A DNA stretch of 64,000 nucleotides from positions 1 through 64,000 of the forward strand of contig NZ_QQBJ01000027.1 in the NCBI RefSeq assembly GCF_003347205.1. The letters run 5' to 3'. The position numbers were made by a program, and so were the translations under genes. The first letter of the stretch is position 1. Every line of letters starts with the position of its first letter. A model generated the notes under the pieces. It was given only the letters and a program-made list of their open reading frames with translations. It did no database searches and had not been told where the DNA came from. Below are positions 46,341 to 56,791 of the stretch, piece by piece. This DNA is from Mycolicibacterium moriokaense. Lineage in GTDB: Bacteria > Actinomycetota > Actinomycetes > Mycobacteriales > Mycobacteriaceae.

Positions 46341-46730
46341 ATGGCCAAGCGACCGGACGACCGCGAGTCGGCCAGGACGTTCCTGATCTCCGTCGCCGCC
46401 GAGCTGGCGGGCATGCACGCGCAGACGCTGCGCACGTATGACCGCCTGGGCTTGGTCAGCCCGCGACGGAGCTCGGGCGGTGGGCGCCGCTACTCGCAGC
46501 GCGACGTCGACCTGCTCCGCGAGGTGCAGCGGCTGTCTCAGGACGAGGGCGTCAACCTGGCGGGCATCAAGCGCATCATCGAACTGACCAACCAGGTGGA
46601 GGCACTCCAGTCCCGGCTGACCGAACTGGTCGCCGAAGTGGAACAGCTGCGCGCAGGCAAGAGCCGTGACGTGGCCGTCGTGCCGAAGAGCACTGCGTTG
46701 GTGGTCTGGCAGCCGCGGCGGAAGCGCTAG
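46341..46730 (+). CDS. hspR: HspR heat-shock repressor (MerR family)
   Basis: A 129-residue MerR-type repressor. ISVAAELAGMHAQTLRTYDR is the HTH, followed by LVSPRRSSGGGRRYSQRDVD and a coiled coil (ELTNQVEALQSRLTELVAEV). The ATG at 46341 gives the family length. HspR binds HAIR sites with DnaK as co-repressor; two HAIR sites occur in this window, before dnaK and before clpB. The gene ends in a 4-bp overlap with the convergent epimerase. Confidence 0.95.
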   Translation: MAKRPDDRESARTFLISVAAELAGMHAQTLRTYDRLGLVSPRRSSGGGRRYSQRDVDLLREVQRLSQDEGVNLAGIKRIIELTNQVEALQSRLTELVAEVEQLRAGKSRDVAVVPKSTALVVWQPRRKR

Positions 46731-47644
46731 GCGATGGTGATCGAGAAGCGCAGCGTCTCCGGCTTGCTCGCGGCCGATCGGTAGTCCCCGCGGGTCAGCG
46801 CGTCGGTGGTGGCGGCCATCGGTTCGATGGCCACCAGGTCGTCGCTCGGCGGGGCGAACAACTGCGCTGCGGGATACCCGCTTTCGAACGCCACCCGTAT
46901 TTTTCGGTGGCCGCCCTCGATCGTGAAGACGGCGCCGTCGGGCACCGTGTCGAACCCGTCGTCGTACGTGGCGCCCTTCAACGGCGTCGCGCCGCCCGAC
47001 CAGTCCTCGGTTTCCCCGGACGGCAGCCCGCGATCATCGACGCAGAGTCGCCGCATGCGGGGTGTGGTGAGGGTCCAGTCGTCGCGCGGTACGCCGGGCA
47101 ACTGGAAGTACGGGTGGTAGCCGAAGCACAGCGGCACCGCCGCCGCCGTCGTGGGGCGCACCGTCGTCGCGACGGTCAGCGTCCGGTCGGCCAGTGTGAT
47201 CGCCTGCGTGAGCACGTGCGGGAACGGGAACGACGCCAGCAGTCGCGGGGTGCCGCCGTAGTCGAGGACAGCGGTCAGCGCGTTGTCCGACTTCGCCGTG
47301 ACCAACCACCCGGGGTAGGCCGCCAGCACTCCATGAATGGGCAGACCGTGCTCGTCGGGGCGCACGCCACCCCTGCCGACCGTCAGCGAAACGGCGCCGC
47401 CGTCGATGTCATAGGTGTTGGCGCTCAACCTGTTTGCCCATGGGTAGAGGATCGGGATCCCCATCGTCTTGCCGTTGGTGACATAGGCCTCCAGCCCGCG
47501 GCGCTGGCCCAGGTATTCGACGCCGTCGTCGGCCAACGACGTACAGATCATTCCCGCGTCGGGGACATAGGTGGCGGCAAGTGGGGACGACGGGTCACGA
47601 AGCGTGACGGATTCGAACTCCGGCATATCGCTCGATCCTGCCAT
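46727..47644 (-). CDS. Aldose 1-epimerase family protein
   Basis: A 305-residue protein of the galactose mutarotase fold. Visible are GIPILYPWANRLSANTY, the His motif DEHGLPIHGVLA, and FGYHPYFQLPG, which fit the two catalytic histidines of the mutarotase site. The catalytic Glu is less clear. It interconverts alpha and beta anomers of a hexose, or a hexose-6-phosphate in related branches. A second start (ATG at 47626) is possible. It lies 12 bp after the alcohol dehydrogenase gene (47657) on the same strand. Confidence 0.85.
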   Translation of the reverse strand: MAGSSDMPEFESVTLRDPSSPLAATYVPDAGMICTSLADDGVEYLGQRRGLEAYVTNGKTMGIPILYPWANRLSANTYDIDGGAVSLTVGRGGVRPDEHGLPIHGVLAAYPGWLVTAKSDNALTAVLDYGGTPRLLASFPFPHVLTQAITLADRTLTVATTVRPTTAAAVPLCFGYHPYFQLPGVPRDDWTLTTPRMRRLCVDDRGLPSGETEDWSGGATPLKGATYDDGFDTVPDGAVFTIEGGHRKIRVAFESGYPAAQLFAPPSDDLVAIEPMAATTDALTRGDYRSAASKPETLRFSITIA

Positions 47645-47656
47645 GCGGTGTCCGCC

Positions 47657-48715
47657 TCAGTCGTAGACGATGACGGCCCGGCCGACGAAGTCGCCACGGC
47701 CGAGTGCGTCGATGTGGTCGTTGACGTCCTCGAACCGAACTTCGGTGAGCGAGTCCTTGATCTTGCCCGCCTCGGCGAGCGCGATGACCTCGGTCAGGTC
47801 GTTGAAGTTGCCCCAGAACGAGCCGAAGTAGCTGAACTCCCGCCCGACGAACGGGAACAGCGGGACGTCGACCCGGTTGCCGACCAGGCCCACCGACGCG
47901 ACCGCGCCCTCCGTCGCCAGCAGCGCGAACGCCAGGCGCACGGTGGCTTCGGCGCCGACACACTCGATGACCGCGTCGACCTCGCGACGGCCGGTGGCCC
48001 GTTCGAGGGCGTCTCGCACCTGATCGTCGGACAGGTCGCGGGTGTTGATGGTGTGGTCGGCGCCGTTTTCCGTTGCCAGTGCCAGCTTTTCGTCGCTACG
48101 AGCCAGGGCCACCACGGTTGCACCCGCTCCGAGAAGCTTGGCGTATTGCACGGCGTAGGCGCCCAGGCCGCCGACTCCCATCACGGCCAGCGTCGTCCCC
48201 GGCCCGAAGACACCGGCGGCCCGCAGCTTCTTCAGCCCGCGGTAGGGCGTCAGGCCGGCGTCGGTGAGAGGGGCCAACGCCACCGGTGACAGCGCGCCGC
48301 TGACCTTGATCGCCTGCCGGTAGTGGATCGGCACGTACTCCTGATATCCGCCGTGGGGCCCGAAGCCCACCCAGTGGCCGTGATTGCAGATCTGTTCGTT
48401 GCCGCCGTGGCACTGCCGGCAGGAACCGTCGCCGTGCGGGCCGAACACCGCGACCGGGTCACCCTCCGACAGTCCGGCGGGCACATCGGACCCGACGGCG
48501 GCGATGGTGCCCGCGATCTCGTGGCCCGGCGTCGCGGGGAACTCCATCGGCAGGTTGCTGTGGAAGTAGCCGTCGATCAATTGAAAGTCGGTGCGGCACA
48601 TGCCCGCACCCCCGACCTTGACCAGAACCTGGTCGGACTCGATGTCGGGGACGGGAAGCTCCTCGAGCTTCAACGGCTGCTTGTAGCCGTACATCCGCGC
48701 CGCGCGCATCTTCAC
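47657..48715 (-). CDS. Zinc-dependent alcohol dehydrogenase
   Basis: A 352-residue medium-chain dehydrogenase. The catalytic Zn ligands are Cys in GAGMCRTDFQL and His-Glu in PATPGHEIAG. The Rossmann motif is VMGVGGLGAYAVQYAK. The structural-zinc loop reads GDGSCRQCHGGNEQICNH: the first of the four usual cysteines is replaced by Asp, so the site may be altered. The GTG at 48715 has GGAGAGC upstream. Substrate is unknown. It is 17 bp after the flavohaemoglobin gene and may be cotranscribed with it. Confidence 0.86.
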   Translation of the reverse strand: MKMRAARMYGYKQPLKLEELPVPDIESDQVLVKVGGAGMCRTDFQLIDGYFHSNLPMEFPATPGHEIAGTIAAVGSDVPAGLSEGDPVAVFGPHGDGSCRQCHGGNEQICNHGHWVGFGPHGGYQEYVPIHYRQAIKVSGALSPVALAPLTDAGLTPYRGLKKLRAAGVFGPGTTLAVMGVGGLGAYAVQYAKLLGAGATVVALARSDEKLALATENGADHTINTRDLSDDQVRDALERATGRREVDAVIECVGAEATVRLAFALLATEGAVASVGLVGNRVDVPLFPFVGREFSYFGSFWGNFNDLTEVIALAEAGKIKDSLTEVRFEDVNDHIDALGRGDFVGRAVIVYD

Positions 48716-48732
48716 TTTCCGCTCTCCCTCTG

Positions 48733-49899
48733 TCAGTTCGCCAATGGGTCGTGCTGAATACGTTCCGGCGGAGCACCTTTGGTGACCAACGCCTCTTTGG
48801 TGGCGGCCACCATGGCGGGGCCGCCGCAGACCAGGATCTGCCGGTCGCCCCAATTTCCGTATCGTGTCACCACGTCGGCCAGCTTGCCGGTCTGGCGTAC
48901 GTGCAGGCCGCGGGGTGGCTGCACGTCGGGGTAGTCGGCGGCCCATGGCGGGTCCTGCGCGAACTCCGACACCGGCGACACCGACAGCCACGGGCAGCCC
49001 GACGCGATCTGCCACAGCGTGCGCAGGTCATAGAGCTCGCACGGGTACCGCGCGCCGAAGAAGAGATGCACCCTGGGGTTGACGCCCCACTTGGTCAGGT
49101 CCATGATCAGCGCCCGCAACGGCGCGAGGCCGGTGCTGCCCGCCACCATCAACACGTCGCCGCCGTCACGGTCGATCTGCATGCCGCCGTGCGGATTCGA
49201 CAACCGCCACCGGTCGCCGGGCTGAGTTTCGACGACGACGGTCGGGCTGACCATGCCGCCCGTGACCGAGCGGATGTGGAATTCGATGGCGCCGCTGGGG
49301 TCGAACGGTATCGCCGGGCTGAGATAGCGCCACCGGCGCGGCCACTGCGGCACCTGGACCGTGACGTACTGGCCGGCGTAGTAGGGCAGCGGCTGGTCCA
49401 GCTGAAGCCGGACGACGCAGATGTCGCGCGATACCCGGTTGCACTCGACGACGGTGCCGTCGCAGAACGGCGGTCCCTGCTCGGCCTCGGCGGCGCCGCG
49501 CATGACGCCGATGAACAAGTCCAGCGCGGCGCGGGCGGTGTCGTCGAGCTTGTCGTCCCAGTTCTCGCTCAGCGCCGCGCGCAACGTCGTGTAGAGCGCC
49601 TCGTGCATGCTGTAGTACTGGCCCTGCTGCACACCGTATTTGCGATGGTCGCGGCCGAGTTGGGCCAAGAAGGCCACCGGCTCCTCGGCGCGCTGGTCGA
49701 CGAGTTCGCCGAACAGCCACGTCAATGCCTGGCTGAACACCGTGAATTGGGAACCGAGATCGGGCGGAAACAGGTCGCGCACCGCGATGTCGATGGCGAA
49801 CCACTTGGTGTAGAACCGCCGGATCACGTCCTCGCCACCACGACGTGGGTCGACCGCGTCGCGCAGCATCCGCAGCCCGTCCCGGTCGTCGAGTCCCAC
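48733..49899 (-). CDS. Type II flavohaemoglobin (globin-FAD/NAD reductase), Rv0385-like
   Basis: A 388-residue fusion of a globin (residues about 5-135; proximal His in GRDHRKYGVQ) with a ferredoxin-reductase-type FAD and NAD domain. The FAD motif is RRWRYLSPA, differing from the usual RxYSL, which is typical of type II flavohaemoglobins such as Rv0385. NAD binding is in LMVAGSTGLAPLRALI and the C-terminal LVCGGPAMVAATKEAL. The M. tuberculosis protein is reported to oxidise D-lactate more than to act as NO dioxygenase. Start uncertain: GTG at 49899 or TTG at 49908. Synteny with clpB supports orthology. Confidence 0.83.
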   Translation of the reverse strand: MGLDDRDGLRMLRDAVDPRRGGEDVIRRFYTKWFAIDIAVRDLFPPDLGSQFTVFSQALTWLFGELVDQRAEEPVAFLAQLGRDHRKYGVQQGQYYSMHEALYTTLRAALSENWDDKLDDTARAALDLFIGVMRGAAEAEQGPPFCDGTVVECNRVSRDICVVRLQLDQPLPYYAGQYVTVQVPQWPRRWRYLSPAIPFDPSGAIEFHIRSVTGGMVSPTVVVETQPGDRWRLSNPHGGMQIDRDGGDVLMVAGSTGLAPLRALIMDLTKWGVNPRVHLFFGARYPCELYDLRTLWQIASGCPWLSVSPVSEFAQDPPWAADYPDVQPPRGLHVRQTGKLADVVTRYGNWGDRQILVCGGPAMVAATKEALVTKGAPPERIQHDPLAN

Positions 49900-49960
49900 G
49901 CCGGCCAATCTTAGGCTTGACCGCGCCTTTTGCCGACCACGAGCGGCGACGGCAGGCGTC

Positions 49961-50536
49961 TCAGCGCCGTCGCAGGTAATACCAGTGCGCGTCGATGGTG
50001 TGGCGCGCCAGGCCGCGCCGGATCGAGAAGCCCTTCGGCACCGTTTTCTCGATGCGGAAGGAGCTGTCGAACGCCGCCGGGATCTCGCCCGGTTTGATCC
50101 GGATTCCCTGCCACATCATCAACGGGGTGCCCGGTTGCGTGATCGCGGCGAGCGCGGCGACGTAGGCCTTCTTCGCGTCAGCTGGCAGCGAGTGATAGCA
50201 ACCCATGTCCAGCACGAGATCGATGGGCCTGCGGATGGCCAGGTCCGACAGCCGGGTGACGTCGCCTTCGAGGAATGCCGTCCCTGCAACGTCGCGGGCA
50301 TCCCGCCTGGCGCGGTCGATCGCCGTGGCGGAGAAATCGACGCCGGTGGCGTCCCATCCGTGTTGGGCCAGATAGATCACGTTGGCGCCGGTGCCGCAGC
50401 CGACGTCGAGGGCGTGACCGGGCGGCATCGCATGATCGCCTTCAATCGCGTCGCGCAGCAGATCGGGAACCGGGGTGTCCCAGATCGGCCGCCCGAAGCG
50501 GTACAGAGTGTCGAAGAGAAGATGGCGCCAGCTCAT
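49961..50536 (-). CDS. Class I SAM-dependent methyltransferase
   Basis: A 191-residue methyltransferase. The SAM motif is LDVGCGTGANVIYLAQ near residue 43, with VDFSATAIDRAR for the acidic ribose contact. The motif LVLDMGCYHSLP follows. The gene starts inside the stop of the membrane-protein gene (ATGA overlap at 50533-50536), so translation is coupled. Substrate unknown; the order suggests a joint function with the membrane protein under the TetR regulator. Confidence 0.85.
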   Translation of the reverse strand: MSWRHLLFDTLYRFGRPIWDTPVPDLLRDAIEGDHAMPPGHALDVGCGTGANVIYLAQHGWDATGVDFSATAIDRARRDARDVAGTAFLEGDVTRLSDLAIRRPIDLVLDMGCYHSLPADAKKAYVAALAAITQPGTPLMMWQGIRIKPGEIPAAFDSSFRIEKTVPKGFSIRRGLARHTIDAHWYYLRRR

Positions 50537-51549
50537 CGTCCTGGCCTCTCGATCGCGCCTTGCCGGGTGGCCGCGAACACGGTCAACGCCGCCCCGGCGA
50601 CGGCCCAACAGGTCAGCACGACGATCGCCATCGTGGCGCCGGACCCGCCGAAGAACGCCGTCGAGCGCAGCAGCGTGGCGTCGGCACCCTGCGGCAACCA
50701 CTGACCAAGGGCGCCCCATCCGCTGGGCAGCATCTCGGGTGCGCTGGTCAATCCCGACAACGGGTTGCCCAGCAACAGTGCCAGCAACGAGCCCGCCGCC
50801 AGACCGGCACGGCCGAACAGCGAGCCGAGGCCCAGCACGGTCAGCCCGGAGGCAAGCGCACCGAGCGTCAGGCCGCCTGCGACACCCCAGAAGTTCGCGT
50901 CGATCGAGCCGAACACGTAGTGCAGCAGCGCCGCAATCGTCGCGCCCGCCAGACCGGCGAACACCACCGCCGCCGCCAACCGGGTCCACACCTCTCGTCG
51001 CAATACGAGCACCAGCAGGATGGCGGGCAGCAGCCCGGCCAGCGTCATCGGCAGGGCCGAGGCCGCTAGCCCCGCACCGCGCGGGTCCTCGGCGGTCTGC
51101 GGCGCCAGATCCTCGGTGCGTAGGGCAACACCGGAATGCGCCGCGATGCCATTGCCGACCTGGCTGAGCAGTTGAGCGACGGCTGGGCTGGCGCCAGTCG
51201 CGATCAGCAGGGTGCGGCCGTCGGGCCCGAACGAGATGCCCCCGTAGACATCGCGATTGCGAATGGCGTCGCGCAGCGCCGCCTCGCCGGGGTAGTACGT
51301 GATGTCGAAGGCGCCCGGCGCGTTCTGCTCGAGCAGGTCGGCGACCTGACCGCTGGCCGCCTGCGGCCCCGCGGCCCCGATCGGCACATCGTGTGGCTTC
51401 GAGCGTGCGGCGGGCAGCGCGAACGCGATCGCGACGAGCGCGATCGCCACCGTGAGCACCACGACGATGCCCGTCGCGCGCAACGCGGCGGGGGGCTCGT
51501 GTGACTGCGCGGCGTGATGGGTGTGCCTCGACAGTGACTGCGTCGCCAT
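50533..51549 (-). CDS. Polytopic membrane protein (YhgE/ABC-2-like layout)
   Basis: A 338-residue protein with one N-terminal span (IVVVLTVAIALVAIAFALP), an extracytoplasmic domain of about 130 residues (AGAFDITYY-type region near EAALRDAIRNRDVYGGISF), and five more spans. This plan is like the YhgE/Pip and ABC-2 permease-like proteins. It starts divergent from a TetR gene with two palindromes in between and is coupled to the methyltransferase gene. Possibly an efflux or envelope component; there is no direct evidence for a substrate. Confidence 0.7.
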   Translation of the reverse strand: MATQSLSRHTHHAAQSHEPPAALRATGIVVVLTVAIALVAIAFALPAARSKPHDVPIGAAGPQAASGQVADLLEQNAPGAFDITYYPGEAALRDAIRNRDVYGGISFGPDGRTLLIATGASPAVAQLLSQVGNGIAAHSGVALRTEDLAPQTAEDPRGAGLAASALPMTLAGLLPAILLVLVLRREVWTRLAAAVVFAGLAGATIAALLHYVFGSIDANFWGVAGGLTLGALASGLTVLGLGSLFGRAGLAAGSLLALLLGNPLSGLTSAPEMLPSGWGALGQWLPQGADATLLRSTAFFGGSGATMAIVVLTCWAVAGAALTVFAATRQGAIERPGR

Positions 51550-51563
51550 TGCTTCTCCCGATT

Positions 51564-51637
51564 TTCATCCGACGATGAATTTCTGCCTGCGGATGAGCGT
51601 ATCTCGGCGTCGTCATAATTTCAACAGTCAGTGAAAT
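51564..51637. promoter_or_regulatory. Two candidate operators in a divergent TetR promoter
   Basis: TTCATC-CGAC-GATGAA (51564-51579) and ATTTCA-N8-TGAAAT (51618-51637) lie in the 102-bp gap between the membrane-protein gene and the TetR gene. The second is 14 bp from the TetR ATG and is a likely autoregulatory site. Confidence 0.5.
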
Positions 51638-51651
51638 GATACTGTCGATGT

Positions 51652-52278
51652 ATGGCGCCACCAGCGCAGACGCCCAGTCGCCGACGCGGCAGACGGCAAG
51701 GCGAGCCGGTCTCTCGGGACGCCGTGCTGCGCGCGGCCAAGCAGCGGTTCGCCGCGGAGGGATTCGAGAAGACGACGCTGCGCGCCATCGCCGACGACGC
51801 ACGCGTCGATCCGTCGATGGTGCTCTACCTGTTCGGTTCGAAGGCCGAACTGTTCCGGGAGTCGCTACAGCTGGTCCTCGACCCCGGCGCGTTGGTCGCC
51901 GCGTTGGCCGACGGCGACGGCGACATCGGCACCCGGATGGTGCGGACGTATCTGGGCATCTGGGAGCACCCGGACACCGCCGCCAGCATGGTCACGATGC
52001 TGGCCTCGGCGACCTCCAACCCCGACGCGCACGAGGCGTTTCGGGCCTTCGTGCAGAGCTATGTGCTGACGGCGGTGTCCGGCGCGCTCGGCGGCGGCGA
52101 GCAGGCGCGGCTGCGGGCGATGCTGGCCGCCACGAGCCTGGTCGGCACGGCGATCCTGCGCTACGTCATGGCTGTGGCACCCATGGCCGCGCTGCCTACG
52201 GAGGACGTCGTCAGGCTGATCGCGCCGACGGTCAACCGGTACCTGACCGCACCGGCGGAGGAGTTGGCCCTGCCTTAG
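51652..52278 (+). CDS. TetR-family transcriptional regulator
   Basis: A 208-residue TetR protein: AAKQRFAAEGFEKTTLRAIA and DDARVDPSMVLYLFGSKAEL form the HTH. The 20-residue N-terminal arm is basic (PSRRRGRRQGE). The C-terminal ligand domain ends with the TetR_C signature-like LRYVMAVAPMAALPTEDVVR. It is divergent from the membrane protein/methyltransferase pair, which it probably represses. It overlaps the convergent GAP-family gene by 4 bp. Confidence 0.88.
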   Translation: MAPPAQTPSRRRGRRQGEPVSRDAVLRAAKQRFAAEGFEKTTLRAIADDARVDPSMVLYLFGSKAELFRESLQLVLDPGALVAALADGDGDIGTRMVRTYLGIWEHPDTAASMVTMLASATSNPDAHEAFRAFVQSYVLTAVSGALGGGEQARLRAMLAATSLVGTAILRYVMAVAPMAALPTEDVVRLIAPTVNRYLTAPAEELALP

Positions 52279-52958
52279 TTCAGGCCGTGAATTCCCTTGT
52301 ACAGCACCAGAAGACCGATCACCACCAGAATCGCCGCGACCAGCGTGGCGTTGTGGCGCTCCATCCACTCCTTCAGGCGCGCCAGCGGCTGGTCCAGCCG
52401 ACCGCCCGACACCGCGTATGCCAGCACCGGTAGCGCCACCGTCGAACCGGCGACCAGCATGTAGTAGATGACCGCCGACCACGCGCCAGGTGCCCGCAGG
52501 CCCGCCGATCCGATCGCCAAACCCGCTGCGGCGCAAACGAACAGCACCTTGGGGTTGATTACGACCAGGGCTGCTGCCGTCCCGAAGGCCCGCGGCGGCG
52601 AGATGGTGGTCAGGCTCGTCATCCAGCCCGGTGTGTGGGCGCGGTCGCGGGTCAGCCACCGGAAGATGCCGAACACGAGCAGCGCGGCGCCGATGGCGAT
52701 CCGCACCCAGGACGCCCATGTCGGCGGCTCCCGGTGCAGACCGCCGAGCAGGCTGGAGATTTCGAGGAAGATCGCGGTGAGTGCGAAGAGCCCGATGAAC
52801 CAGCCGGCAAGGAAGGCCAGGCCGGTGGGCCGTGGCTTGGGCGTGTGCAGCACCAATATGCCGGGGATGATCGACAGCGGGGACAGCGCCACGATCAGCG
52901 CCAGCGGGATGAGTTCCACCAGCAGTGAACCCCAGGTGCCCCACATCAGTTTGTCCAC
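52275..52958 (-). CDS. GAP (Sap) family membrane protein
   Basis: A 227-residue protein with six spans of the actinobacterial GAP/Sap family, a LysE-like fold linked to glycolipid transport (Sap, sulfolipid-1 addressing protein, in M. tuberculosis). The start reads LVELIPLALIVALSPLSIIP, a typical family opening with conserved prolines. GTG start. It lies alone between convergent TetR and the ABM membrane protein. The lipid or solute moved is unknown. Confidence 0.77.
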   Translation of the reverse strand: MDKLMWGTWGSLLVELIPLALIVALSPLSIIPGILVLHTPKPRPTGLAFLAGWFIGLFALTAIFLEISSLLGGLHREPPTWASWVRIAIGAALLVFGIFRWLTRDRAHTPGWMTSLTTISPPRAFGTAAALVVINPKVLFVCAAAGLAIGSAGLRAPGAWSAVIYYMLVAGSTVALPVLAYAVSGGRLDQPLARLKEWMERHNATLVAAILVVIGLLVLYKGIHGLN

Positions 52959-53025
52959 GCGAACCGCCTTTTCGCTAGGTATCGACTCAGATGTCGGTGT
53001 GAACGTAGCAAGCGCGCATTACGGC

Positions 53026-53997
53026 TCAGGGCAATTGCCAGAACACTCTGGTGACGAGGTAGAAGACGACGGCCCAGAGCGAGAGCAGCACGGCCGCGAC
53101 GATGATGCCCCGCCAGTTGCTGCTGGCCGCGGGCACACCTGGGCGTGGCCGCAGCCAGGGCCGCAGCAGCGGGTTCACGTAGTAGGGCATGGTCACGAAC
53201 GTCATCGCCAGGCTGGAGAGCAGGTTGCCGATCAGCATCCCCAACCACAGGGGCAGGTGCAGCGGCGACAGCACCAGCGTCAGCAGCACCACGGTCGGAT
53301 AGAGACCGACCCACACCGCGATCGACGTCTTGAGCTCCGATGGCGGCTGGGCCCGCTCGCCCTGTTCGTCGAAGGCGAACCAGCTGCCGAAGGAGTTGTC
53401 GATGGTGCGGTAGTGGAAGTCGGCGAACTTCTGTCCCTCGGCGAGAAGCCGGCCCCGTTCGTCGGAGGTGAGCCAGCGGTCCAGGTCCTCGGCGCTGTCG
53501 TAGCGGTACAGCGCCGTCCATTCGTCCTGCACACCCTCGACGGGCCGGAACAGCTCGGATCCGCGATAACCGGGAAAAGCGCTCTCCGCCAGCCGAAGCC
53601 GGTCCTGCCACGCCAGGAACTCGGCGACGTCGCCGTCGTCGACGCGGTGGCTGACCGCCACCGTCACCAGCGGGTCCGAATGGCGCATGCCGCCGCCGAG
53701 CACCTGCTGGGTGCCCGGGCCGTCGAAGTACTGCCTGCCGGTGTCCAGGCGTTCCTGACGCAGCGCGCTGTTCAGCCACGCCTGGACGTGGGCGATGCTG
53801 TCGAAGCGGTAGACGACCACCCAGTCGGGTTGCACGTCGGTGGGTGGAGTGACCTCGGCGGCCAGGAATCCCGGATAGCGGGCGGCCTGCCGGTTCAAGT
53901 CGTTCTGCCACCGCTCGAAGTCCTGGTCGGAGCCGGCCTTGACCCTCTGGCCGATGATGACCGTGGCTGCGGTATCGCTGGAGTTCGTGGTGTCCAT
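53026..53997 (-). CDS. Tandem ABM-domain (antibiotic biosynthesis monooxygenase-like) membrane protein
   Basis: A 323-residue protein. Two ferredoxin-like ABM-type domains are visible: residues about 10-100 (VIIGQRVKAGSDQDFERWQN, WVVVYRFDSIAHVQAWL) and about 110-205 (VSHRVDDGDVAEFLAWQDRL, WTALYRYDSAEDLDRWL). Three membrane spans follow (TSIAVWVGLYPTVVLLTLVL onward), the last ending at the C-terminus. The start ATG at 53997 is divergent from clpB, and the HAIR element lies between, so HspR may control both genes. Function unknown. Confidence 0.78.
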   Translation of the reverse strand: MDTTNSSDTAATVIIGQRVKAGSDQDFERWQNDLNRQAARYPGFLAAEVTPPTDVQPDWVVVYRFDSIAHVQAWLNSALRQERLDTGRQYFDGPGTQQVLGGGMRHSDPLVTVAVSHRVDDGDVAEFLAWQDRLRLAESAFPGYRGSELFRPVEGVQDEWTALYRYDSAEDLDRWLTSDERGRLLAEGQKFADFHYRTIDNSFGSWFAFDEQGERAQPPSELKTSIAVWVGLYPTVVLLTLVLSPLHLPLWLGMLIGNLLSSLAMTFVTMPYYVNPLLRPWLRPRPGVPAASSNWRGIIVAAVLLSLWAVVFYLVTRVFWQLP

Positions 53998-54027
53998 CGC
54001 TTGGCGTTGCCCCCGAAAATAGCTAAA

Positions 54028-54048
54028 GTTGAGCGGAACAGACTCAAC
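54028..54048. promoter_or_regulatory. HAIR element (HspR operator) upstream of clpB
   Basis: GTTGAGC-N7-ACTCAAC resembles CTTGAGT-N7-ACTCAAG. It is followed one base later by TTGACG, as the dnaK HAIR is followed by TTGACA. It lies 30 bp from the divergent ABM-membrane gene and 69 bp from clpB. Confidence 0.85.
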
Positions 54049-54117
54049 CTTGACGACGTTGATTAATGCGACCAGCATTTTCTTCAGACTTTTAACAGAC
54101 CGAAACGGAGGCAGTCG

Positions 54118-56664
<2,547 letters not shown>

Positions 56665-56676
56665 TCCTGCGTTAAA

Positions 56677-56772
56677 GCAGGCGCGGGATGAAACGCCAAA
56701 ATTGAAGGGCCGAAAGCCGCAACCTCTATAACCCTTCGCAGTGACCGCCGGAACGGCGGGATCCGCGCCTGC
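56677..56772 (-). ncRNA. Candidate structured non-coding RNA next to the reverse transcriptase
   Basis: The 127-bp gap between the clpB stop and the reverse-transcriptase stop holds a closed fold. An outer 12-bp stem pairs GCAGGCGCGG-AT (56677-56689, one bulged G) with ATCCGCGCCTGC (56761-56772). Inside are a 6-bp helix GAAGGG/CCCTTC (56704-56709 with 56732-56737) enclosing a small GGC/GCC hairpin, and a 6-bp hairpin CCGCCG-GAA-CGGCGG (56745-56759). There is no T-tract, so it does not look like a simple terminator. The strand is unknown; minus is listed because the RT reads into it. It is the only sizeable gap in the RT locus. Confidence 0.45.
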
Positions 56773-56791
56773 GGAAAAACTGTAGCGCCAA

